From NCBI RefSeq assembly GCF_024756275.1, contig NZ_JANUGQ010000014.1, positions 124,001 to 188,000 of the forward strand: 64,000 nt of DNA, in the 5' to 3' direction. Under the pieces are notes generated by a model. It saw nothing but the letters and a program-made list of their open reading frames with translations, was not told the DNA's origin and ran no database searches. Origin of the DNA: Streptomyces pyxinae (GTDB lineage: Bacteria; Actinomycetota; Actinomycetes; Streptomycetales; Streptomycetaceae). This document shows positions 34,058 to 42,229 of the stretch, one piece after another (within the stretch, counting starts at the first letter, position 1; the number at the start of each line of letters is the position of its first letter). The position numbers and the translations under genes are program-made.

Positions 34058-34660
34058 GTGGCGGTGACGGCTCCCGATCCGATCAGCCACGAGGGCGCGA
34101 TCAGCCAGTTACGCCGGCATCCGGAGATCGAGCTGCGCGAGCAGTCCGGGCCCGGCACGGTCGCGCTGCTCATCGAGAACGCCCTCGACGAGACGGCGCT
34201 CACGCGGCTGCGCCGGGTCGTGCGCAGCGAGGGCGCGCGTGCCGTCCTGGTGGTCGGCGCGATCCGCGAGAACGAACTGCTGAGCGTGGTCGAGTGCGGT
34301 GTCGGCGCCATCGTCTGGCGCCACGAGGCCACCGCCCACCGGCTGGTGCAGGCGGTGCTGGCCGCCTCGCGCGGCGAAGGCGACCTGCCCGGAGACCTGC
34401 TCGGCAGACTGATCAGCCAGGTGGGCAGCATGCACCGGGGCGCGGTGGACCGCCCCGGCGTGCCTTCGCTGGGTCTCACCCCGCGTGAGGTGGACGTCCT
34501 GCGCCTGATCGCCGAGGGGCTCGACACCGGGGAGATCGCCCGCAAGCTGTCCTACTCCGAACGGACCGTCAAGAACGTCATGCACGGGCTCACCACACGG
34601 CTCCATCTGCGCAACCGTGCCCATGCCGTGGCCCATGCCCTCCGGGAAGGCTACATCTGA
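34058..34660 (+). CDS. LuxR-type orphan response-regulator-like activator with a TTA codon
   Basis: The 200-residue protein has a receiver-like N-terminal half without a conserved phospho-acceptor (VALLIENALDETALTRLRRV, then ARAVLVVGAIRENELLSVVE) and a C-terminal LuxR helix-turn-helix (LGLTPREVDVLRLIAEGL, then IARKLSYSERTVKNVMHGL, about 130-195). Codon 18 (34109-34111) is TTA, so translation should need the bldA leucyl-tRNA. The start is uncertain: GTG 34058 or GTG 34064, both with weak ribosome binding sites. It lies 187 bp before the first CIS gene on the same strand and is the best candidate for its direct regulator. Confidence 0.85.
   Translation: MAVTAPDPISHEGAISQLRRHPEIELREQSGPGTVALLIENALDETALTRLRRVVRSEGARAVLVVGAIRENELLSVVECGVGAIVWRHEATAHRLVQAVLAASRGEGDLPGDLLGRLISQVGSMHRGAVDRPGVPSLGLTPREVDVLRLIAEGLDTGEIARKLSYSERTVKNVMHGLTTRLHLRNRAHAVAHALREGYI
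34109..34111 (+). promoter_or_regulatory. TTA (bldA-dependent) leucine codon
   Basis: The codon sits in the frame of the LuxR regulator, within ISQLRRHPE. It is the only in-frame TTA I noticed in the coding sequence of the window. Confidence 0.88.
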
Positions 34661-34847
34661 TCGAACGGGCAGCCGAAGGCGGCCCGCCGTGGCCGCGCGG
34701 GCACCGCACTCTGCCCCGCCGCCGTCCCCGGCGCCGCCTGCGGACGGGACGGCGCCCGGGGAAGAATTCCCGGCAGGCCCGGGCGGCGAGAGCCGGCGAA
34801 GGGCCGGCCGAACGGCGGTACGGGCAGGGCAGAGCGGGAGCGCGAGC

Positions 34848-35522
34848 GTGATCCACGAGGTGGACGAGGTCCTCAGGAACCTCCTGACCGGCGGGGCACT
34901 GAAGGACTCGGGCATCGCCGTGTCCTTCGAGGCCCCCACCCGTGACTGGGCGGCCCGGCGCAACGCCCCCACCGTCAACTCCTATCTGTACGACATCCGG
35001 GAGGACGTGGGCCGGCGGCAGCGCGGCCACCTTCCGGTGCTCGACGAGCGGGACATCGTGGTGCGCCGCCGCCGGCCACCGCGCTGGTTCCGGCTGTCGT
35101 ACCTGGTGACGGCCTGGACGAAGACCCCGCAGGACGAACACCGGTTGCTGTCCGCCGTACTGGCGACGCTGCTGCCCCACGAACTGCTGCCACCGGCCGA
35201 ACTCCCCGGTCCACTGCGGGCGCTGGGCCTGTCGGTGCCGCTGACGGTGGCCGGCATCCAGACGGAGGCCCGCTCCCTCGCCGAGATCTGGTCCGCCCTG
35301 GGCGGCGAGCTGAAACCGGCGCTCGACCTGGTGCTGACGGTGCCCTTCCCCGCCTTCCCGGAGTACGACGCCGGGCCCCCGGTCACCGAGGGGGCGACGG
35401 TCCGGGTGCGCGGCCTGGACGGCGAGCCGCCGGAGTCCGCCGGGCGCTCCCACCGGCCGCACCAGGTGGCGGCCGCCCGTGCCGCCCGCGAGGCCGCGGC
35501 GACCCGCCCGGATCCGCGATGA
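34848..35522 (+). CDS. CIS tail terminator/cap protein (DUF4255, Afp16/Pvc16-like)
   Basis: The 224-residue protein begins VIHEVDEVLRNLL and contains the DUF4255 core (VNSYLYDIREDVGRR; WFRLSYLVTAWTKTPQDEHRLLSAVLATLL). In antifeeding prophage and Photorhabdus PVC this protein caps the tube and sheath at the end away from the baseplate. GTG 34848 with GGGAG seven bases upstream removes a shadow-like N-terminal extension. Its stop overlaps the ATPase start by ATGA. It is slightly shorter than the extracellular-type homologues. Confidence 0.88.
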   Translation: MIHEVDEVLRNLLTGGALKDSGIAVSFEAPTRDWAARRNAPTVNSYLYDIREDVGRRQRGHLPVLDERDIVVRRRRPPRWFRLSYLVTAWTKTPQDEHRLLSAVLATLLPHELLPPAELPGPLRALGLSVPLTVAGIQTEARSLAEIWSALGGELKPALDLVLTVPFPAFPEYDAGPPVTEGATVRVRGLDGEPPESAGRSHRPHQVAAARAAREAAATRPDPR

Positions 35523-37606
35523 ACGCCCGGTACGCCGAGGTGCCGGCCACCGCCTCCCCCGGCGCGCCGCCACCCGGCCCGGACGGGGATCCCGCCGGGT
35601 GCCTGCTCGCCCGCCTCGCCGTACTGCGGGAGCGGGTGGCCGCGCTGGTCGAGCGGCGCGCCGCCACCGACCCCACGGCGGACGACCCGCTGCGCGGTCT
35701 GTATCTGTCCGAGGAGGCGGTACAGCGGCTGCTGGACACCTGGCAGGCCGGGCCGCTCGCACCGGAGGGGTACGACCCCGGGCCGCTCGCACCGGACGGA
35801 TACGCCCCCGGGCCGTTCGCGCCGGACGGCGGTGCGGACCGCCCCGGGGACCGGCTGGCGCGGCTGGCCGCGCGGACCGGGCTGACCGGACTGGACACCG
35901 CCGTCCTGCTGATCGCCCTCGCCCCGGACGTGGACCGCGCCGTCGAACCGCTCTACGGCTATCTCAACGACGATGTGAGCCGGCGCCGGGCCACCGCCGG
36001 GCTGGCCCTCGGGCTGTGCGGGGTGCCCGCGCACACGGCGGCGGCCCGCGCCCGGCTCCATGTCTCGGCGCCGCTGCGCGCGCTCGGCCTGCTGGAGGTG
36101 GAGGAGCCCGAACGCCCCTTCCTGACCCGCTCGTTGCGCGTGCCCGACCGGCTGATCGGCCATCTGCTGGGCGATGACACCCCGGACGCCGCGCTGCTCG
36201 GCCGGCTGCGGCCGCTGCCCGAGCCGGTGCCGGCCGGGCCGGGCGCCGGGGAGTTCACGGGCCGGCTGGCCGCCCGGCTGGCGGACGGCCCGGTCACCGC
36301 CTATCTGCGCGAACCCCGGGAGGGGGACGGCCCGGCGGCTGTCGCCGCCGCCCTGGACGCGGCGGGCATGGGCGCGCTCTGCTGCCCGGACCCCGAGGGG
36401 CGGGTGCCCGAGCTGCTGCGCGAGGCGCGCCTGGGCGGGCGGGCCGTCGTGGTGCCGGGCCTGCCCGAGCAGCCCGGTCCGCTGGTGCGGGCGCTGGTCT
36501 CGGCCCCGGACGTGACCGTACTGCTGACGGACCCCCGCCCGTACGACCCGCGCTGGTCCCCGGACGTCCCGCTGATCCTCGACGCCCCGGGCCGCGAGGC
36601 CGGCGGGGTGACCGCCTGGCGGGCCGCCCTGGGCGCGGACGCCGACAGCTTCGACCTGGCCACCACCGTCGCGCCCTACCGGCTCGGCGGCGACCGGATC
36701 CAGCGGGCCGCGCGGGCCGCCCGGGCCCTCGCCGCGTTCGACGGGACCCCGGTCACCGCCGGCCATGTCCGGCTCGCCGCGCGCCGCCAGTCGGCCTCGG
36801 GCCTGGAACGGCACGCCCGGCGGATCCGGCCGGCCGTGGACTGGCGGGACCTGGTGCTGCCCGCGGGGCCGCTCGTCCAGTTGCGCGAACTCGCCCTGCG
36901 GGCCCGCCACCGCGACCGGGTGCTCGGCGAGTGGCGGCTCAGCGCGGGTGGCGGGCGCGGCCGGGGCGTACTCGGCCTGTTCGCGGGCGAGTCGGGCACC
37001 GGCAAGACCCTCTCGGCCGAGGTGGTCGCCGCCGATCTGGGCCTCGACCTCTATGTGGTCCAGCTGTCGTCGGTGGTCGACAAGTACGTCGGGGAGACCG
37101 AGAAGAACCTGGAGCGGATCTTCACCGAGGCCGACCGCACCGATGCCGTGCTCCTCTTCGACGAGGCCGACGCCGTGTTCGGCAAGCGCTCCGAGGTGAA
37201 GGACTCGCACGACCGGTACGCCAACATGGAGAGCGCCTATCTGCTCCAGCGGCTGGAGTCCTTCGACGGCATCGCGCTGCTCACCACCAACCTCCGCGCC
37301 AACATCGACGAGGCGTTCACCCGCCGGCTGGACCTGGTGGTCGACTTCCCGTTCCCGGACGCCGGGCAGCGCCTGGCCCTCTGGCGCCACGGGCTGGCGC
37401 ACGTCCCGGCCGCGGAGGGGATCGCGTTCGACATCCTGGCACGGGACTTCGAGCTGGCCGGCGGGTCGATCCGCAGCGCGGTGGTCACCGCCGCCTACCT
37501 GGCCGCCGGGCGCGGGACCCCGGTGACGGCGGACGATCTGCTGGAGGGCGCCCGCCGCGAGTACCGCAAGGCGGGCCGGCTGGTGCCGGGGGAAGGCCGC
37601 TGGTGA
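35519..37606 (+). CDS. CIS AAA+ ATPase (Afp15/Pvc15-like)
   Basis: The 695-residue protein has a Pro/Ala-rich, partly winged-helix N-terminal half and an AAA+ module in the last 230 residues: Walker A FAGESGTGKT near 490, Walker B AVLLFDEADAVFG near 545, sensor 1 LLTTNLRANID and the arginine finger region FTRRLDLVVDFPFPD. In CIS clusters this ATPase is essential for assembly, or for recycling contracted sheath. It is the usual neighbour of the DUF4255 cap gene and is translationally coupled to it. Confidence 0.93.
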   Translation: MNARYAEVPATASPGAPPPGPDGDPAGCLLARLAVLRERVAALVERRAATDPTADDPLRGLYLSEEAVQRLLDTWQAGPLAPEGYDPGPLAPDGYAPGPFAPDGGADRPGDRLARLAARTGLTGLDTAVLLIALAPDVDRAVEPLYGYLNDDVSRRRATAGLALGLCGVPAHTAAARARLHVSAPLRALGLLEVEEPERPFLTRSLRVPDRLIGHLLGDDTPDAALLGRLRPLPEPVPAGPGAGEFTGRLAARLADGPVTAYLREPREGDGPAAVAAALDAAGMGALCCPDPEGRVPELLREARLGGRAVVVPGLPEQPGPLVRALVSAPDVTVLLTDPRPYDPRWSPDVPLILDAPGREAGGVTAWRAALGADADSFDLATTVAPYRLGGDRIQRAARAARALAAFDGTPVTAGHVRLAARRQSASGLERHARRIRPAVDWRDLVLPAGPLVQLRELALRARHRDRVLGEWRLSAGGGRGRGVLGLFAGESGTGKTLSAEVVAADLGLDLYVVQLSSVVDKYVGETEKNLERIFTEADRTDAVLLFDEADAVFGKRSEVKDSHDRYANMESAYLLQRLESFDGIALLTTNLRANIDEAFTRRLDLVVDFPFPDAGQRLALWRHGLAHVPAAEGIAFDILARDFELAGGSIRSAVVTAAYLAAGRGTPVTADDLLEGARREYRKAGRLVPGEGRW

Positions 37607-37686
37607 CCCGGCCCCCGGCCGGCCGGTCCGCCGCCGGCCCCTGACGCTCGGCCGGTCCGCCGAACCCGCCGGGGGCGTTCGGCCGG

Positions 37687-39108
37687 TCAGCCCTCCGCCG
37701 GGTGGACGAGCTCCCACTCCTGGTCGTCGGTGTGGCTGCAGTCGAAGAGGGTGAGCCGGGCGCCGACCCCGCCGGTGCTGTAACCGGACACGTCCAGGCA
37801 CTTGTTGTTGCTGGCGTAGTTGCGGATCCAGTAGGCGCCGCTCTCCTGCTTGTCGATCCACCAGAGCTGGTTGTCGGCGGTCGTGCCCTCGCAGGTGAAC
37901 TCGGAGATGGCCGTCCGGATGGGCTGGCTGCCCTCGCCCGGCAGGTCCATGCAGAGCTCGTCGGTGGTGTTCTGGATCTGGAAGAGCGGTTTCCCGCCGG
38001 GGCCCTTGTCCGGATACCTCACGTCCAGATTCCAGAGCTGGTTGTCACCCGTCTCCTGGCAGCTGGCCTGCTGGACGGGCCCGTTGAGCTGTCCCTTCTC
38101 GTGCCCGGGGAGTTCGGCGCACATCCGGGTGGTGGTGTTGCGCAGCAGGACGTTCATGGCCGGCACCACGTCCGGCTCCCCGGAGGGCTCGGAGGACGGT
38201 GCGGGAGCACCACCACCGCCACCGTCGTCGCCCGCGGGCTCTTCCTTCTTCGTCGGCTCGGGCTCGGGCTCCGCGGTGGGGCCGGCCGGGGCCTGTGGTG
38301 CGAGGCTGGGGCTCGGACTGGGGGCGAGGGTCCTGCCGACCTGCTCGACGAGTTCCGTGGCACTGCTCCTGACCTGCGGCTTGTAGGCGATCCAGAGCAT
38401 CACGAAGGTGATGGCCAGGGCGGTGACGGCCCCGAGGAAGGTGGCGAGCCAGCGGGGCAGGAAGCCACGCTGCACATAGGTGCCCTCCACCTCCGCGGGT
38501 TCGGCACCGGAGCGGCGCAGCGCCAGGGTGAAGGGCCGCTCCTCCTTCGATCCGAACCAGATGATCTGCCGCGGCCTGACCGTGGTGTCCACGAACACGG
38601 CCCGGCCCGGCTCGATCTGCACGTTCGCCGGCCGGATCTCGTACGAGAGGTGGTCCCCGTTGTCGCTTCCGCCGAGGGACGCGGTGACCTTGGTGTTGCC
38701 GAGGTTGTCCACCGCGAGCCGGGGCCGCCCCCGGAACCGTCCCTTCACCGTCACCGGCACCAGCTCCGCGCGCACCTCGGTGAACGGCGTGATGGTGAGG
38801 TTCCCCTCCGCGACGGTCACCGCCTCCGGGTGCTCGGTGGGGGTGATCCGCACCGCGTACGGGTTCGGTCCCGCCGTCGCGTCCGGGGTGCGGGGCGGCG
38901 CGAACGTCAGCTCCACCGTCCCCGTGGTGCCGGGGTACAGCCGGAGCGTCTGCGGCTCCACCCGCGTCCAGGGGCTCAGTCCGCCGACCGGCTCGAACCG
39001 GTACTCGTCCACCACGTCACCGGTGTTGCGCACCCGCAGCCGCACCCGCGTACCGCTACCGGGATCAACGCTTGCCGACACGGGTTCCAGGGAAGTCCAA
39101 AGGCTCAC
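37687..39108 (-). CDS. Membrane-anchored ricin-type lectin protein of the CIS locus
   Basis: The 473-residue protein starts at GTG 39108 without a signal peptide. Residues 1-210 form two immunoglobulin-like beta domains (VDPGSGTRVRLRVRNTGDVV; PGTTGTVELTFAPPR). Residues 220-242 are a single membrane helix (WLATFLGAVTALAITFVMLW), followed by a Pro/Glu/Gly-rich stalk and a C-terminal beta-trefoil (about 333-473) with QxW-like repeats (QLWNLD, QLWWID, QEWELV). Topology predicts the Ig part inside the cell and the lectin outside. It is the only CIS-locus gene on the minus strand and lies between ATPase and sheath. A docking or wall-sensing role is inferred. Confidence 0.82.
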   Translation of the reverse strand: MSLWTSLEPVSASVDPGSGTRVRLRVRNTGDVVDEYRFEPVGGLSPWTRVEPQTLRLYPGTTGTVELTFAPPRTPDATAGPNPYAVRITPTEHPEAVTVAEGNLTITPFTEVRAELVPVTVKGRFRGRPRLAVDNLGNTKVTASLGGSDNGDHLSYEIRPANVQIEPGRAVFVDTTVRPRQIIWFGSKEERPFTLALRRSGAEPAEVEGTYVQRGFLPRWLATFLGAVTALAITFVMLWIAYKPQVRSSATELVEQVGRTLAPSPSPSLAPQAPAGPTAEPEPEPTKKEEPAGDDGGGGGAPAPSSEPSGEPDVVPAMNVLLRNTTTRMCAELPGHEKGQLNGPVQQASCQETGDNQLWNLDVRYPDKGPGGKPLFQIQNTTDELCMDLPGEGSQPIRTAISEFTCEGTTADNQLWWIDKQESGAYWIRNYASNNKCLDVSGYSTGGVGARLTLFDCSHTDDQEWELVHPAEG

Positions 39109-39388
39109 GCCCTCACGCTAGAGGCGGTCCCACCGCCCGTCATGAGCCCCTGGGGCAGACCCGGTTGCCCCGGCGCACCCGGTCGTACGGCGCGGTGGCC
39201 AGCCGCCGGGGCGACGACGGCGGCGCCCGGCGGGCCCGGGTGCGCGTCCGGGCACCGGAGGTTGCCCCCGAGGGCAGGGGCGGAGCCGCGACGGCTGCCC
39301 CCGCGCCGGCCCTCACGGCCGTTCCGGCACGCCTGCGCGCGCCCGAGGATGGGCGGTGTCCTGTCTCGTACCCCGAGGAGAGCAGAGC

Positions 39389-40990
39389 ATGCCGTCCTAT
39401 CTGTCGCCCGGCGTCTACGTCGAGGAGGTGGCCAGTGGCTCGCGTCCCATCGAGGGGGTGGGCACCTCGGTGGCCGCCTTCGTCGGACTGGCCCCGACCG
39501 GCCCGCTCAACGAGCCCGTACTGGTGACCAACTGGACGCAGTACGTCGCGGCCTTCGGCGACTTCACCGACGGCTACTACCTCGCGCACTCCGTCTACGG
39601 CTTCTTCAACAACGGCGGCTCGGCCGCCTATGTGGTCCGGGTCGGCGGCTCCGCCGGCGGCGTCGGCGGGGACAGCCGTCCGGCCACCGGCCGGGCTGCG
39701 GTGCGGGGCACCAACGCCCCGGCCGCCCTGCCCGCCGCCGAGCCCGTGCAGCTCGGTACCTTCGCCGTGACGGCCACCGCCGCGGGCACGAGCGGCCCGC
39801 TGAGCGTCGAGGTCGCCGACCCCGAGGGGGAGGGCCCCGCCGAGCGGTTCCGGCTGATCGTCAAGGACGGCGGCAAGCCGGTCGAGACCTTCGACGTGAG
39901 CGCCAAGAAGGGCAACCGCTCGTTTGTCGTCACCCAGGTCAAGGAGAGCTCCCGGCTCATCTCCGTGACCGAGGCCGCGCCGGCCGCGCAGCTGGCCCGG
40001 CCGGAGAACCAGACGGTGGCGCTGCCCGTGCCGGCCGCGCCCGTCGCCCCCGTGGCCACCGCGCCGGAGGAGCCCACGCACCCGGGTCCCGCGCAGTACC
40101 TGGGCGACTCCGCCGACCGGACCGGCTTCGGCGGCCTGGAGGCCATCGACGAGATCTCCATGGTCGCGGTGCCCGACCTGATGGCCGCCTATCAGCACGG
40201 CGCGATCGACCTGGAGGCCGTCAAGGCCGTGCAGCTCGGCCTGATCGCGCACTGCGAGCTGATGGGCGACCGGGTCGCCATCATCGACCCGCCGCCCGGG
40301 CAGAACGCCCGCCAGATCCGGGTCTGGCGCCAGGAGACGGCCGGTTACGACTCCAAGTACGCGGCTCTGTACTACCCCTGGATCAAGTCCTTCGACCCGG
40401 CCACCGGCCAGTCCCGGCTGGTCCCGCCGAGCGGCCACATCGCCGGCATCTGGGCCCGCAACGACACCGAGCGCGGTGTGCACAAGGCCCCCGCCAACGA
40501 GGTGGTGCGCGGCGCCGTCGATCTCGAGATCCAGATCACCCGGGGCGAGCAGGACCTGCTCAACCCCATCGGCGTCAACTGCATCCGCGCCTTCCCCGGC
40601 CGGGGCATCCGCGTCTGGGGTGCCCGCACCCTCTCCTCCGACCCGGCCTGGCGCTACCTGAACATCCGGCGGTACTTCAACTACCTGGAGGAGTCGATCC
40701 TGATCGGCACCCAGTGGGTGGTGTTCGAGCCCAACGACCACAATCTGTGGGCGCGTATCCGCCGCAATGTCTCGGCGTTCCTGGTCACCGAGTGGCGCAA
40801 CGGCGCGCTCTTCGGCCAGAGCCCGGCGGAGGCGTACTACGTGAAGTGCGACGAGGAGACGAACCCGGCGGAGTCGGTCGACCTCGGCCGGGTGGTGTGC
40901 GAGATCGGTATCGCGCCGGTCAAGCCCGCCGAGTTCGTGATCTTCCGGCTGGCCCAGTTCTCCAGCGGCAGCGGGGAGTTGGAGGAGTAG
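39389..40990 (+). CDS. CIS contractile sheath protein
   Basis: The 533-residue protein is a phage tail sheath/Afp2-4 homologue. The N-terminus SYLSPGVYVEEVASGSRPIE and the following VGTSVAAFVGLAPTGPLN are diagnostic, as is the C-terminal domain (YFNYLEESILIGTQWVVFEP; WRNGALFGQSPAEAYYVKCD) that wraps the tube. Residues of about 90-240 form an Ala/Pro-rich outward-facing insertion. Only one sheath gene is present, unlike the three of Afp. ATG 39389 follows GAGGAG. It would polymerise around the tube and drive contraction. Confidence 0.97.
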   Translation: MPSYLSPGVYVEEVASGSRPIEGVGTSVAAFVGLAPTGPLNEPVLVTNWTQYVAAFGDFTDGYYLAHSVYGFFNNGGSAAYVVRVGGSAGGVGGDSRPATGRAAVRGTNAPAALPAAEPVQLGTFAVTATAAGTSGPLSVEVADPEGEGPAERFRLIVKDGGKPVETFDVSAKKGNRSFVVTQVKESSRLISVTEAAPAAQLARPENQTVALPVPAAPVAPVATAPEEPTHPGPAQYLGDSADRTGFGGLEAIDEISMVAVPDLMAAYQHGAIDLEAVKAVQLGLIAHCELMGDRVAIIDPPPGQNARQIRVWRQETAGYDSKYAALYYPWIKSFDPATGQSRLVPPSGHIAGIWARNDTERGVHKAPANEVVRGAVDLEIQITRGEQDLLNPIGVNCIRAFPGRGIRVWGARTLSSDPAWRYLNIRRYFNYLEESILIGTQWVVFEPNDHNLWARIRRNVSAFLVTEWRNGALFGQSPAEAYYVKCDEETNPAESVDLGRVVCEIGIAPVKPAEFVIFRLAQFSSGSGELEE

Positions 40991-41032
40991 GCCGCACCTC
41001 GCCTCCGTACCCAGCGGGACGTCCGTAGGTCG

Positions 41033-41081
41033 CCGGGCCCGTATCACGGCCCGGCCTCCCGGGGAACTCCCGGAGCTCCCC
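41033..41081 (+). other. Two tandem hairpins between sheath and tube genes
   Basis: CCGGGCC/GGCCCGG (41033-41054) is followed at once by GGGGAACTCC/GGAGCTCCCC (41061-41081, one bulge). In a 134-bp gap between two highly expressed structural genes they may act as a partial terminator or protect processed mRNA ends to set sheath:tube ratio. Confidence 0.55.
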
Positions 41082-41124
41082 GAATCCCCCATGCATCCAG
41101 AGCATCACGAAGGACAGCGAACAG

Positions 41125-41571
41125 ATGAGTCTCCAGCCGGGTGACGCCCTCACCTCACACAATTTCGGTCTGCAGATCGACGGCGTGATGGTCGAGTACC
41201 TCGCCGAGGTCAGCGGCCTCACCCTCGAACAGGACGTCATCAAGTACCAGCAGAACAACGGGTCCACCGGCAAGTCCGAGGTCGCCCTGCTGCCGGGTAC
41301 GCAGAAGGACGGGCAGTGCACCGTGGTGCGCGGCATGACCCAGTCGGCGTCGTTCACCCAGTGGATCAACGACTCCATCAACGGCCGGATGTCCACGGCC
41401 CGGAAGAACGCCTCGATCATCGTGATGGACTTCGAGGACAACCCGGTGAAGCGGTACAACCTGCGCAACGCCTGGTGCAGCAAGATCGACACCAGCACGG
41501 TGAAGGCCGGCGAGGCCGCCGCGCTGACCGAGACCGTCACCATCGTGTTCGAAGAACTGGTCATCGAGTAA
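41125..41571 (+). CDS. CIS inner tube protein 1
   Basis: The 148-residue protein belongs to the T4 gp19/Hcp-like tube family (TIGR02241-type). It starts with the typical GDALTSHNFGLQIDGVMVEYLAEVSGL and continues with the beta-barrel strands ending NAWCSKIDTSTVKAGEAAALTETVTIVFEELVIE. Hexamers stack to form the inner tube inside the sheath. A GAAGGAC site precedes ATG 41125, and the next gene starts on its stop codon (TAATG). Confidence 0.95.
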   Translation: MSLQPGDALTSHNFGLQIDGVMVEYLAEVSGLTLEQDVIKYQQNNGSTGKSEVALLPGTQKDGQCTVVRGMTQSASFTQWINDSINGRMSTARKNASIIVMDFEDNPVKRYNLRNAWCSKIDTSTVKAGEAAALTETVTIVFEELVIE

Positions 41572-42071
41572 TGCGCCGTACGGCTGCCGGAGCACCGAGC
41601 ACGGCCCCCCAGATCGCGGCGGCGGGAGCGGACTTCCCCCGTTCGGCTCCCGCCGTCGCACCCCCCGCGCCGGAACCGGCCGGGACGGTGCACCGGGAGC
41701 AGTTGCGCACCGAGTTCCCCTTCGAACTGCCACGTGGCTATGTCGACGACACGGGCACGGTGCACCGGGACGGGGTGATGCGCCTGTCGACCGCCCGGGA
41801 CGAACTCGTACCGCTGCGCGATGTGCGCGTCCAGGAGAACCCGGCCTATCTGTCGGTGGTGCTGCTCGGCCGGGTCATCACCCGGCTGGGCACGCTGCCG
41901 ATGGTGCACGACGGGATCGTGGAGAACATGTTCGCCTCCGACCTGGCGTTCCTCCAGGACTTCTACCGCCAGATCAACGCGGAGGGCCACACCCGGGCGG
42001 CCGTCCGGTGCCCGCACTGCTCGGAGCCGTTCGAGGTGGAACTCGGCGGGAGCCGCCTGGGGGAATCGTGA
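41571..42071 (+). CDS. CIS-locus protein with C-terminal CxxC pair
   Basis: The 166-residue protein has a disordered N-terminal 45 residues, then a compact region (REQLRTEFPFELPRGYVDD, then ARDELVPLRDVRVQENPAYLSVVLLGRVI) and a tail with one CxxC pair (RCPHCSEPFEVEL). It sits where phage and CIS loci carry the tail assembly chaperone or small baseplate protein, immediately after the tube gene and before the DUF6760 gene, overlapping both (TAATG and GTGA). This suggests an assembly role; the family name is not certain. Confidence 0.78.
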   Translation: MRRTAAGAPSTAPQIAAAGADFPRSAPAVAPPAPEPAGTVHREQLRTEFPFELPRGYVDDTGTVHRDGVMRLSTARDELVPLRDVRVQENPAYLSVVLLGRVITRLGTLPMVHDGIVENMFASDLAFLQDFYRQINAEGHTRAAVRCPHCSEPFEVELGGSRLGES

Positions 42072-42226
42072 CGTACGCGACCGACCGGCTGCACGAGGAG
42101 ATCGCGTACGTCGCCTACCACTTCCACTGGAGCCTGGAGGAGATTCTGGACCTGGAACACCCCGACCGCCGCCGATACACGGAACGGATCGCGTCCCTGG
42201 TGACGCGCGGCGCGGCGGAGGGCTGA
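42068..42226 (+). CDS. DUF6760-type small CIS protein
   Basis: GTG 42068 overlaps the previous stop and encodes 52 residues: HEEIAYVAYHFHWSLEEILD then HPDRRRYTERI. The pattern (short helix rich in aromatics, SLEEILDLEH) resembles small tail-assembly proteins encoded as the second frame of the phage tail chaperone region, and the DUF6760 family seen in actinobacterial CIS loci. Together with the preceding gene it may form the two-part chaperone for a tape-measure protein. Confidence 0.78.
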   Translation: MTYATDRLHEEIAYVAYHFHWSLEEILDLEHPDRRRYTERIASLVTRGAAEG

Positions 42227-42229
42227 GCG

